DNA of 64,000 nucleotides, taken from NCBI RefSeq assembly GCF_004217215.1, contig NZ_SHKP01000004.1, positions 124,001 to 188,000 on the forward strand. Direction: 5' to 3'. Source of the DNA: Rivibacter subsaxonicus. GTDB lineage: Bacteria > Pseudomonadota > Gammaproteobacteria > Burkholderiales > Burkholderiaceae_C. Within the stretch, counting starts at the first letter, position 1. Each line of letters starts with the position of its first letter. A model generated the notes under the pieces. That model was not told the DNA's origin. It saw only the letters and a program-made list of their open reading frames with translations, and ran no database searches. Positions 54,135 to 61,781 of this stretch are shown here, piece after piece. The position numbers and the translations under genes were made by a program.

Positions 54135-55436
54135 ATGCCTGTTTTTCAGTTGCCCAGTGGAAGCTGGCGCGTTCAGATCCGCCGCAAAGGGTTGCCGCAT
54201 TTCGACAAGGTCTTCGAGACCGAGAACGAGGCGAGGATGGTCGAGGCGGAGCAGTTGAGTCTGCCGGCCCAGGGCTTCCAGCCGGCGGAGATCACGCTGC
54301 GTGATTTGTGGGAGAAGTACGCGGCTTCGAGCGACTTCCGCACGAAGGCGCTGACGACCCAGACGACCGAGAGCGGGCGCATCAAGCCGGTGCTGAGGCA
54401 CCTCGGTGATTACGCCCTCAAGCATCTTGAGAATGCTCCGGGGTTGATCTACGAGTTCATCGACCTGCGTGAGCGAGCGGTTTCGCATCGCACCGGCAAG
54501 CCGCTGTCGTCCACGTCTCGTCGCCTCGAGATCGCAGCGCTGTCGTCGGTAGTGATTTGGGCCAAGAAGCGACGCTACGTCAAAGAGAACTTCGTGCGGA
54601 CCATTTCGAGGCCGGGCCAGGCGAAGCGGACTCGCCGCGTCCCGCCGATCGAGATCGCAAAGATCCAGGCAGGCATGCACCATGAGGATCCGGTGGTTCG
54701 GCAAGCGAGTCGGTTCATGTACTTGATGCGCTGGGTGGGATGCCGGGCCGGCGAGCTGTCGCGGCTCATGTGGTCGAACGTCAACTGGCCGTCTGGCGAT
54801 GCGATGTTTACCAATACGAAGTACAAGGCAGAGAACCGCCGAGTGCATCTGACACCGTCGGTGCTGGAAGTGCTGCGGACGCAGCAGGACTACTCTCTGG
54901 AGTTCTTCCCCGGCTCGCCGTACGTCTTCACGTCGCTCGCCAGGGCATTGGATGCGCCGGAGCCGTTTCGTCCGTTCAACTATTCGGGGGCGGTAAAGAC
55001 CTTGCTTGCCTTCGACATCGTCGCCGCTGGATTCCACACGCACGCCATGAGACGCGAGTTCATCTCGCGCGCGATTGAAGAGGGCATGACTTACGCGAGG
55101 ATCGGCAAGCAGACTGGGCAACGGTCCATTGCATCGGTTCAGATTTACGACCAGGGGGACGTGCTGGCGAAGACGCAGCGCGCGGCGATCGACGAGCACA
55201 CGACCAGTGTGATCACGAGTGACGTATTCCTCGGGTTTGCCCAGATCCTCGGCATGACGCCGAGCCAGCTGCGCGCTGCTCAGAGCGGTCAGCCGGTCTC
55301 GAAGGAGCCGGCGATGTTCACGACTAACGCGGACATCATGGCATCGAGGCGGTCGGTGCAGATCGCACCCACTACAGGTACCCAGGCCAAGAGGCCGCTT
55401 GTTCGACCGCCGCGCGCGCGTCGAAAGGCCGAGTAG
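54135..55436 (+). CDS. Tyrosine recombinase/integrase
   Basis: A protein of 433 residues, from the ATG giving MPVFQLPSG, which has GGGGAG upstream. The N-terminal arm-binding region (WRVQIRRKGLPHFDKVFETENEA) and core-binding domain are followed by the catalytic domain with Arg in WVGCRAGELSRLMW, His-x-x-Arg in HTHAMRREFISRAI, and the nucleophile Tyr in SVQIYDQGD. It sits about 160 bases inside the interrupted tRNA, so it is the likely enzyme for island integration. Its extended C-terminus (about 80 residues past the Tyr) is of unknown use. Confidence 0.92.
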   Translation: MPVFQLPSGSWRVQIRRKGLPHFDKVFETENEARMVEAEQLSLPAQGFQPAEITLRDLWEKYAASSDFRTKALTTQTTESGRIKPVLRHLGDYALKHLENAPGLIYEFIDLRERAVSHRTGKPLSSTSRRLEIAALSSVVIWAKKRRYVKENFVRTISRPGQAKRTRRVPPIEIAKIQAGMHHEDPVVRQASRFMYLMRWVGCRAGELSRLMWSNVNWPSGDAMFTNTKYKAENRRVHLTPSVLEVLRTQQDYSLEFFPGSPYVFTSLARALDAPEPFRPFNYSGAVKTLLAFDIVAAGFHTHAMRREFISRAIEEGMTYARIGKQTGQRSIASVQIYDQGDVLAKTQRAAIDEHTTSVITSDVFLGFAQILGMTPSQLRAAQSGQPVSKEPAMFTTNADIMASRRSVQIAPTTGTQAKRPLVRPPRARRKAE

Positions 55437-55599
55437 GGCAGAGACGTCAGGCCGATCTGGCCACGCGCTCGCAGGCCTGGAAGCGCAGCAGGAACACGAC
55501 GCGCTACTTCGAGGGATCGACTCCGCATCTCGCGGTCGCGTTTCTGTCGCGAGCTCGCTACACGGTGCAGGTCAATGTCGACCTGCCATCAAAGTAGAG

Positions 55600-55779
55600 A
55601 TGACTCAAGACAAGCAACTTCGTCTTCCATTCGCTCCTCAAGCATCGCACCGTACCCCGGCGCGACGCCGATGCCAACTGTTCCGACTGATGCTCGCCGA
55701 ACACGGCCGCATCGGCACGCGGCAGCGACGCTGGGGCTCGATGCGCGCTCGGACGCGGATCACTCGATCGCGCAACTGA
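55600..55779 (+). CDS. Possible small basic protein, 59 aa
   Basis: An ATG after GTAGAG gives MTQDKQLRLPFAPQ followed by a highly basic tail (Arg-rich). It lies between the integrase and a plus-strand terminator. The composition could be real (a small nucleic-acid-binding protein) or accidental. Confidence 0.3.
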   Translation: MTQDKQLRLPFAPQASHRTPARRRCQLFRLMLAEHGRIGTRQRRWGSMRARTRITRSRN

Positions 55780-55818
55780 TGTTCCAGCCTGGTCCATGGG
55801 GCCAGGCGCAAGACCCAA

Positions 55819-55843
55819 GGGCGGCCGTTTGGCCGCCCTCTTT
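55819..55843 (+). terminator. Rho-independent terminator (plus strand)
   Basis: Perfect 8-base stem GGGCGGCC/GGCCGCCC with loop GTTT and tail TCTTT. It closes the integrase transcription unit. Confidence 0.8.
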
Positions 55844-55850
55844 GTGCCCC

Positions 55851-55882
55851 AGAAGAAAGAAGAGGCCCCAGTCGGGGCCTCT
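55851..55882 (-). terminator. Rho-independent terminator (minus strand)
   Basis: Perfect 9-base stem AGAGGCCCC/GGGGCCTCT with a four-base loop. Read on the minus strand it is followed by TCTTTCTTCT. It ends the minus-strand gene at 55936-56595 and any transcript from the RNA region upstream of it. Confidence 0.78.
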
Positions 55883-55935
55883 CGAACTGGCGATAGCGCT
55901 TGGCGCTATGCCGGCTTACCTGCACGCACGCTCGT

Positions 55936-56595
55936 TCAGTGAACGATCCGTGCGTAGTCGTCGATGTCCGACTCGTCCAACTTGACGATCTCCGGCTCGC
56001 CGGCAATCTGCTGTGCAAGCCATGGCCAATGAACCACCAGATTCACCTCTTGAACGATGAACCCCTCGATCGCCGTGCCGATGGCTTCAAGCGATGCCAG
56101 CGACCGCAGCATGACGGCACAGTCAATCACCTTGTCTTCCGGCGCCAACTCCGGCCACTCTTCGACCAGCCTGAGCAGCCCATCGTCCTGCGGCAGATTC
56201 ATCCCGAGCTGCAGGATGTTGACCTTGCCGGTATCCAGCACGTGGCACGCGAAGGTGGCCATGCGCTTGGCGATGACTTCCTCGAGCCAGTTGTAGGACC
56301 GGCTATCGGACATCGGAACGATGTGCCGCCACTGCATACTTCCTGACTGCACGGTCAGCACGCAGTACATCACGCCCGCTCGCGATGGAAACACCGTCAT
56401 CCGTCCGCCGATCGGGACGAAGCCGCTCTCGAGCCTGCGAATCTCCTTCTCCACTGCTGTGAACTCGAGCAAGTAGTCGCTGGGACTACGTGCCGCCGCA
56501 TCGGGTGATGCCGAAGCAAGCTCGACTCTGTCGAGCAGTCCTCCGCAACGCAGCTGCTGCAGCAGCGTGAACATTTGGTTCGTTTGGTCTTTCAT
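55936..56595 (-). CDS. Unknown island protein, 219 aa, downstream of the structured RNA region
   Basis: A protein of 219 residues, acidic, without membrane segments. Visible features are an N-terminal helix (MFTLLQQLRCGGLLDRVEL), a beta-rich middle (SGFVPIGGRMTVFPSRAGVMYCVLTV) and a helical C-terminal half ending in acidic DESDIDDYARIV. I do not recognise a family. It lies directly downstream, on the minus strand, of the hairpin array at 56711-58093 and ends at a strong minus-strand terminator, so it may be co-transcribed with that RNA. Three TTGA repeats at 11-12-base spacing (56611-56637) lie just upstream. Confidence 0.7.
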   Translation of the reverse strand: MKDQTNQMFTLLQQLRCGGLLDRVELASASPDAAARSPSDYLLEFTAVEKEIRRLESGFVPIGGRMTVFPSRAGVMYCVLTVQSGSMQWRHIVPMSDSRSYNWLEEVIAKRMATFACHVLDTGKVNILQLGMNLPQDDGLLRLVEEWPELAPEDKVIDCAVMLRSLASLEAIGTAIEGFIVQEVNLVVHWPWLAQQIAGEPEIVKLDESDIDDYARIVH

Positions 56596-56710
56596 CTCTG
56601 TCCTCTACTGTTGAACTGGTCTTGACGACTGTCTTGACCTGCCCCGTATAGGCACGCTGTTTTCAGAAGTGCACCGAGCACGCTTCGCGTCGCCACACCA
56701 CCGAAAAGCG

Positions 56711-58093
56711 CAGCCGGTGAAGACATGGCTTCACCAGCTGCAAAGAATTGGGGTGTCCCCCGCCAAATCGGCGGGGGACGGGTGCGCGCAATCGCACGCA
56801 CCAGTTCTGTTTGAGTTTCCTTTCTGTCTTTCGATCTTTCTGGTTCTCGCTGCCAAGCAAGACCCATCAATGACCCACGTCGCCGCCAAGCGACGCGGGT
56901 CGGTTTCAGTTCGCAACTGGCATCTCCCGATGCCGTGTCTCATCAACTGCCCGGCGCCTTTCGTCCGCCGTCTTTCGACGGCCGTCATCTCCATGCTTCG
57001 ATCACATCGCATGAAGACTTTCGACGACTACTCAGCTCCGCTCCCCTTCCGACAAGCCTCTTTTTTCGGAGGCGCGGCTTGATGTCAGGTGCCAACCTGA
57101 CGCCTTCGGAAGTTCCCACGTTATTGCCCGGCTACTGCGCTTCGTGACGCCACCACCTCATCAATTGACATAGCTCTGTGAGCTCTCCGGTCGATGTCTC
57201 GACCGCGATTTCCCCCGCCCGATGTTCCATAGCGGCTGGGGTACTCTGTCAACGATTTCCAGTTGTGATCGATGCCCACTTCAGTGGCATCTATGGCTTC
57301 ATGAAGCTCTGCAACGCATCCCCGTTTGGATGCGACTACGTGCTTGAGCTATCCAGCGATCCAGGCGGCTTGCGCCCCCTGGTACCAACGATCCGAGCTT
57401 TCGCCTGATCGCCTCGCCGCGGTTACCCGCGGCGCGTGCAGCCCACACGTGCAGCATGCGTTCAACCGTTGCCGGCTGCCCACAGGCGGTTCTGACGCAG
57501 CATCTGCTGCTCCCGCTTTCACCAGACACAGGTCCGATCCTGGTTACCCAGGTGGCCGTTTCCGTGTCGCCCAACCTCTTCATGGATTGGGTCGAAGGGG
57601 AGTGGTTAACTCCCCAGCGCCCGTCGCCACGCAGCGAGCCTGATTAGAGGCACTGCGCGACGGGCAGTTGTGCTGCAACCGGCTTGGCGGCCGGTGCAGA
57701 GAGAACGAAATTGCGATGGGCGTTGGCGCGCCCCTCGCATCAAAAGTTGCGGTGAGTTGGCGCTTTGCCCGATGAGGTGTCCTGAAGCTTTTGCTTCGAC
57801 CTGCCTCGTGTAGCACAGGCGCCACCGAATCGAGACCGACCATTCGCATGCCTGCTCAGATCGGCCTCGGCGACCTCATCAGCCATTGACATGGCCGATG
57901 AGGTCGCAGCCATGCCTTCGACCAGGCGGCGCATTGAGCGCCATCCGGTCGAACGGGGACGCTGCGCTCCCCGTACCCCTCGCAAGGAACATCTTTAGGT
58001 GTGATTCGATTTCATCGAATCACACGGTGCATTCAGTGCGCGCCTGTGCGGCTCGCCGTGGACATTCGACTGCGGTGCGCGAACACACCGCAG
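56711..58093 (-). ncRNA. Putative very large structured noncoding RNA (at least 27 hairpins), unrecognised class
   Basis: No protein frame is credible here, yet near-perfect local hairpins stand almost end to end. In window coordinates with stem lengths: 58070-58093 (8), 57999-58025 (12), 57953-57974 (7), 57917-57953 (7+5), 57870-57907 (11+5), 57784-57797 (5, enclosed by 57758-57763/57819-57824), 57712-57739 (5+5), 57673-57699 (4+6), 57619-57665 (9+4+4), 57597-57615 (7), 57539-57552 (5), 57497-57510 (5), 57415-57434 (8), 57361-57382 (5+3), 57315-57334 (7), 57271-57291 (6+3), 57188-57205 (7), 57172-57184 (5), 57084-57101 (7), 57053-57081 (6), 56967-56982 (6), 56919-56934 (6), 56907-56919 (5), 56872-56901 (5+6), 56781-56802 (6), 56755-56779 (10), 56711-56740 (4+7). 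Read on the minus strand, five tetraloops are GNRA (GUAA twice, GCAA, GAAA, GGGA) and three A-C mismatches become G-U. Exact ends and promoter are not determined. It resembles ornate large RNAs such as GOLLD and ROOL in style only. Confidence 0.72.
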
Positions 58094-58203
58094 CGTGCCT
58101 ACACGACGCATCTCAACTGCAACGCTGCGCTGTGCAACCCCTGCCGAAGCTCTTCCCCGTCGGGACCTCGTATGTCCGCATCCCGTCCTCGCAGACTGCC
58201 TGC

Positions 58204-59004
58204 ATGCGGATCGTCCTGGAGACCGTGGAGCGGGGCTCGTCTTGGTGGTCGACAGGCACCGTTGCGGTCGACAAGGCGGTTCCGCTGTCGCTCAAGTTCG
58301 CAGAGCTATATCAGACCGATCTGACGCCCGCACAGCGCACGGCTGTCCGGGCAAAGGGCAGGGCTTCGGCGCAGCTGCTGCTCTGGCCGGTTGACGTGAC
58401 CTGCTTTCGCTGGTGGCTGCTCGCGTCGGACGGCCGTGGGCTGGTGCACGAGCGAGAGAAGCTTCAGCACGCGCATCGCTCGGGCGAACGGGTCACCTTC
58501 GGGGATCAGTACAAGCTCGTGCACCGGCAGCGACAGCGCGAAGCCGGTGGCGGCAAACGGTGGACGTGGGCGATGACGCCGCAGCGCTTCGAGCAGCACT
58601 TGAAGATGATTCGCCAGTTGTCCCGTTCTCATGGCCCGGGATCCGGCGTCGGCGACCGGTTGCTGACGTACCTTGATGCGGTCAAGAGGATGCCCGGCTA
58701 CGCCGGAATTCGAGAGCAGAAGTTAGAGCTGCAGCAGGCTGGGCGCGAGGCCTGGCAGCGGACGCATCGAGCCGACCAGGCGTTCCCTTGGACAGAGCGC
58801 ATTCCCTACCTGACTAAGTCCTTCGCGTGCTACCACGCGCCGGAGCCGCTCAGGCTCGACACGCTCGCCAACATGATGCAAAGAGAAGCCGCGGCGCGCG
58901 GTGCTGCTGCGGCAGCGACCGCGGCTGGCTTTCTGGACGCCTTCGGACAGGATGCGGGTGGCGAACCAGTTGCGCCGATGGATGAAGTCGCAGACCCGGT
59001 TTGA
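58204..59004 (+). CDS. Unknown island protein, 266 aa
   Basis: I start this at the ATG giving MRIVLETVERGSSWW; the frame continues upstream to 57886, but that part runs through hairpins of the putative RNA and is unlikely to be coding. The protein is basic in the middle (KLVHRQRQREAGGGKRWTWAMTPQRFEQHLK) with several Trp residues and an Ala-rich C-terminal helix (AAARGAAAAATAAGF). No membrane segment or known motif is seen. It is divergent from the putative RNA, and the about 110 bases between should hold both promoters. Function unknown; nucleic-acid binding would fit the charge. Confidence 0.65.
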   Translation: MRIVLETVERGSSWWSTGTVAVDKAVPLSLKFAELYQTDLTPAQRTAVRAKGRASAQLLLWPVDVTCFRWWLLASDGRGLVHEREKLQHAHRSGERVTFGDQYKLVHRQRQREAGGGKRWTWAMTPQRFEQHLKMIRQLSRSHGPGSGVGDRLLTYLDAVKRMPGYAGIREQKLELQQAGREAWQRTHRADQAFPWTERIPYLTKSFACYHAPEPLRLDTLANMMQREAAARGAAAAATAAGFLDAFGQDAGGEPVAPMDEVADPV

Positions 59005-59054
59005 GGCTGGTCACAGCAGCGAGGCAGAGGTTGCCCCTTGCTTCGCTGTCGTTC

Positions 59055-59351
59055 TCAGCGGGTGCGCCTGGAGTCGGAGGTGTTGGCCCAGATCGTTGCT
59101 TGCCGCTCGGTCAGGACCGATGAAGCGAGGCGCCACCGAATCGTTGCCGTCGTCGCATCGACAACAGCGACTTCGAGACGGTCGCCGACCAGCCGGACCG
59201 CGATGGCCCTGCCGTCGCGCAGGGCGAGGGGCCGGGTGGCCCAGAGTGTCTGGGCTGCGGGCCTGCGGCCTGGGTTGGCAGGACGGGAAGACGGCTTGGA
59301 CTCGCCGGGGGTGTCGACGGCGACCGAGGCTCTGGACGTACGAATGTGCAT
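59055..59351 (-). CDS. Unknown small protein, 98 aa, with ribosome binding site inside a long hairpin
   Basis: ATG at 59351 gives MHIRTSRASVAV, with GGAG five bases upstream. The N-terminal 35 residues are Ser/Pro/Arg-rich and probably disordered. The C-terminal part (LALRDGRAIAVRLVGDRLEVAVVD, then ATIRWRLASSVLTERQ) looks like a small beta-rich domain. Convergent with the gene at 58204-59004. No family recognised. Its leader forms the hairpin at 59353-59418. Confidence 0.5.
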   Translation of the reverse strand: MHIRTSRASVAVDTPGESKPSSRPANPGRRPAAQTLWATRPLALRDGRAIAVRLVGDRLEVAVVDATTATIRWRLASSVLTERQATIWANTSDSRRTR

Positions 59352-59352
59352 G

Positions 59353-59418
59353 TGATCTCCAAGGTGACGCAACTCAGCGAACACACCTGCGGTGTGTTGC
59401 TGTTGCGTCTGGAGATCA
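59353..59418 (-). promoter_or_regulatory. 66-base hairpin covering the ribosome binding site of the 98-aa gene
   Basis: Paired segments are TGATCTCCA/TGGAGATCA (9), GACGCAA/TTGCGTC (7), CAGC/GCTG (4) and AACACACC/GGTGTGTT (8) around a three-base loop: 28 pairs with small bulges. On the minus strand the 3' arm contains the GGAG that would serve the ATG at 59351, so the hairpin would hide it. Translational control is inferred. Confidence 0.65.
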
Positions 59419-60089
59419 GCGCGGGCTACATGGTCGTCGTGGCTCAAATGCGGGCAACGAGTGTCACACCGATCGCCCTACGGGTTGCCCCGCAGGCGAG
59501 GGAGCGCTTGGGCAAGCACGAATTTTCCGTATGAGACGGTGATCAGCGGCACGCCTGCCGATCTCGGTCGCCTTGAACCATCAGTTCGAGAATGTTGTCG
59601 GTGGCAAGGATGCTCTCGATTAGCTGCGGTCGACCGCCTGCTGACGCTCTTCCGTCCTGATCTCACACGCGGCTCCAGACTGGGTGCACCCGTTCGCAGT
59701 GAACGTCCGTAGGACAGCTTGGTGTCCATAGGAGCCGGCGGCGGCGTAGACACGGTGAATGCGTAGGCATTGGCAGTGCTTTCGGGCCTACCTCCCGAGA
59801 CGAGGCGGCAGTGCTTTGCGGAAACTGTAAGAACCGTGATCGTCTGATCGAGCCGTCTGGAGCTGCCTTACTGCCACCGGCGTTAACGCATGTGCCGAGC
59901 GTGCGATCAAACGGCCGCGACATCCAACATAAGCAGAGGGGTCTGCAACTGCGGGGATCGTCGCTGGCGGAGGGCAACTTGCACCGGAGTAATGCGGCCT
60001 ACCGGAGAGCATCAAAGGCCCGCCTGCAGCGCGTGCGTCAATTACCATCACTGAACAATGGCCGGCAAACGCGCCACCGGGGAGAGGGC
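59419..60089. other. Non-coding island stretch, little recognised
   Basis: No convincing gene is visible between the 66-base hairpin and the DUF262 gene. A short direct repeat GGCAGTGCTTT occurs near 59777 and 59808. GC is lower than in the core genome. A GGAGAGG ribosome binding site at the end belongs to the DUF262 gene. Confidence 0.4.
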
Positions 60090-61781
60090 ATGACCAAGAA
60101 GATCAGCGGAGCCGAGTTTCCGCTAGCGAAGATATTCAGCTCCGACTTTGACTACGCAATTCCGTCCTACCAGCGGCCGTATGCGTGGACGGAGGTGCAG
60201 GCGGGGGAGCTGTTCTCGGACCTAGTGGACTTCTTCACCAAGGAGAAAGACGACACCTACTTCCTGGGCAGCATCGTGCTCATCAAGGAAGAAGGCAAGC
60301 CGCACGCCGAGGTCATCGACGGGCAGCAGCGGCTGACCACTTTGACCATTCTGCTTGCGGCGCTGACAACCCAGTTCTCGGGCGAGCTTCGTGCGGACTT
60401 CGAGAACTACATCCGCGAGCCCGGCCGCGCCTCGCAAGGCCTGAAGCCCAAGCCACGGCTTGAACTGCGCGAACGTGACCGGCAGTTCTTCGCGGACTAC
60501 ATCCAAGGCCTCAAGTTGACCGAACTGGTGGCGCTTGATCCAGCGCAGGTGGACAACGAGTCGCAACGCAACGTGCGGCGCAATGCCGAGGTAATGCTGC
60601 AGCGCCTGAAGGCGACCTTCGGCGAGGACACGGACCGCCTGTGCGAGTTCGGCGCCTTTCTGGTTCAGCGCTGCTTCCTGGTGGCGGTGTCGACGCCCAG
60701 CCAGCAGTCGGCCTTCCGCGTGTTCTCGGTGCTCAACAGCCGGGGCCTGGACCTGCTGCCCACAGACATCATCAAGTCCGATGTCATCGGCAGCATCAAG
60801 CAAGTCCACCAGGAAGACTTCACCGAGATCTGGGAAGAGCTGGAAGTCGAGACCGGGCGCGACGGCTTCGCGGAGGTCTTCGGCCACATCCGCATGATCT
60901 ACGCGAAAGAGAAGGCCCGCCGTTCACTGCTGGAAGAGTTCCGCGAGCGCGTTATCCCCAAGGTGGGTTCGGCAGAGGACCTAGTCTCCAAGGTAGTGGA
61001 GCCGTACACCCGAGCCTACCTCATCGCCAAGCACTGCCAGTACATCTCGACTTCGAACGCGGCGGAGATCAACGCGCTGTTGAAGTGGCTGAACCGCATC
61101 GACAACTCGGACTGGCTGCCCTCGGCGATGCAGTTCCTGGCCGAGCATGAGAACGACGCGGCCTATGTGCACTTCTTCTTGCGCAAGCTGGAGCGCCTGG
61201 CCGCGTGCATGCACATCTGCGGCTACGACGTAAACGCGCGGATCGAGCGCTACGCCACCTTGCTACGGGCGCTGGATAGGAGCCACTCGATGGCGTCGCC
61301 CGTGGAGGCCGTCGAATTGACGGCCTTTGAGCAGTCGGCGCTGCGACGCGTGCTGCAGAGCGACATCTACCTGATGACTGCAAGGCGCCGCAACTACCTG
61401 ATCCTGCGGTTGGACTCGTTCCTGGTGGATGGTGCGGCCACCTATGACCCCACCGTTCTGACCATCGAGCACGTGCTGCCGCAGACAGTGGTCGAGGGCT
61501 CAGTGTGGGCCACGCAGTGGCCGAACTTCAGCGATCGCATCCTCTGGCTCCACCGCCTAGCCAACCTGGTGCCGCTGACGCAGCGTCGGAACTCACAGGC
61601 ACAGAACTACGACTTCGAGCGCAAGAAGAAGGCCTACTTCGGCGGCAAGCAAGGCGTGTCGTCATACGCGCTGACCACCCAGGTCTTGAACACTGCGGCC
61701 TGGACACCGGCGGTCGTCGAGCAGCGTCAAGCCGACCTGTTGGAGATGCTGAGCACCAAGTGGGAGTTGGCGGAAACGTGA
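60090..61781 (+). CDS. DUF262/DUF1524 protein (GmrSD-like restriction factor)
   Basis: A protein of 563 residues, starting at the ATG after GGAGAGG. The N-terminal DUF262 (ParB-like NTPase) domain has IPSYQRPYAWTEVQAGELFSDL, YFLGSIVLI and the hallmark VIDGQQRLTTL (Asp77). The C-terminal DUF1524 domain is an HNH nuclease with TIEHVLPQ (His461) and HRLANLVPLTQRRNSQAQN. GmrSD enzymes cleave glucosylated hydroxymethylcytosine phage DNA; many DUF262/DUF1524 proteins are phage-defence genes with other targets. Island location and a defence-like neighbour fit. Which modification it reads is unknown. Confidence 0.87.
   Translation: MTKKISGAEFPLAKIFSSDFDYAIPSYQRPYAWTEVQAGELFSDLVDFFTKEKDDTYFLGSIVLIKEEGKPHAEVIDGQQRLTTLTILLAALTTQFSGELRADFENYIREPGRASQGLKPKPRLELRERDRQFFADYIQGLKLTELVALDPAQVDNESQRNVRRNAEVMLQRLKATFGEDTDRLCEFGAFLVQRCFLVAVSTPSQQSAFRVFSVLNSRGLDLLPTDIIKSDVIGSIKQVHQEDFTEIWEELEVETGRDGFAEVFGHIRMIYAKEKARRSLLEEFRERVIPKVGSAEDLVSKVVEPYTRAYLIAKHCQYISTSNAAEINALLKWLNRIDNSDWLPSAMQFLAEHENDAAYVHFFLRKLERLAACMHICGYDVNARIERYATLLRALDRSHSMASPVEAVELTAFEQSALRRVLQSDIYLMTARRRNYLILRLDSFLVDGAATYDPTVLTIEHVLPQTVVEGSVWATQWPNFSDRILWLHRLANLVPLTQRRNSQAQNYDFERKKKAYFGGKQGVSSYALTTQVLNTAAWTPAVVEQRQADLLEMLSTKWELAET

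Noticed and set aside
56622-56652. A plus-strand promoter (TTGACG and TATAGG) that would transcribe the hairpin array from the left
   Set aside because: The spacer is 19 bases, which is too long, and the GNRA and G-U evidence favours the minus strand.
56669-57647. Several 60-140-residue frames on both strands in the hairpin region, such as 56669-57082, 57178-57408 and 57326-57643
   Set aside because: They run through hairpin arms and loops, have no ribosome binding sites of note, and show biased non-protein composition. The base-pairing signal explains the region better.
56600-58200. CRISPR array, integron attC array or group II intron as explanation for the repeated hairpins
   Set aside because: The hairpins differ in sequence and length, there is no regular spacer pattern, no cassette genes, and no reverse transcriptase or intron domain V-like element next to it.
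57886-58203. N-terminal extension of the unknown protein at 58204-59004
   Set aside because: This part crosses four strong hairpins of the putative RNA and has unstructured composition; the ATG at 58204 gives a more protein-like start.
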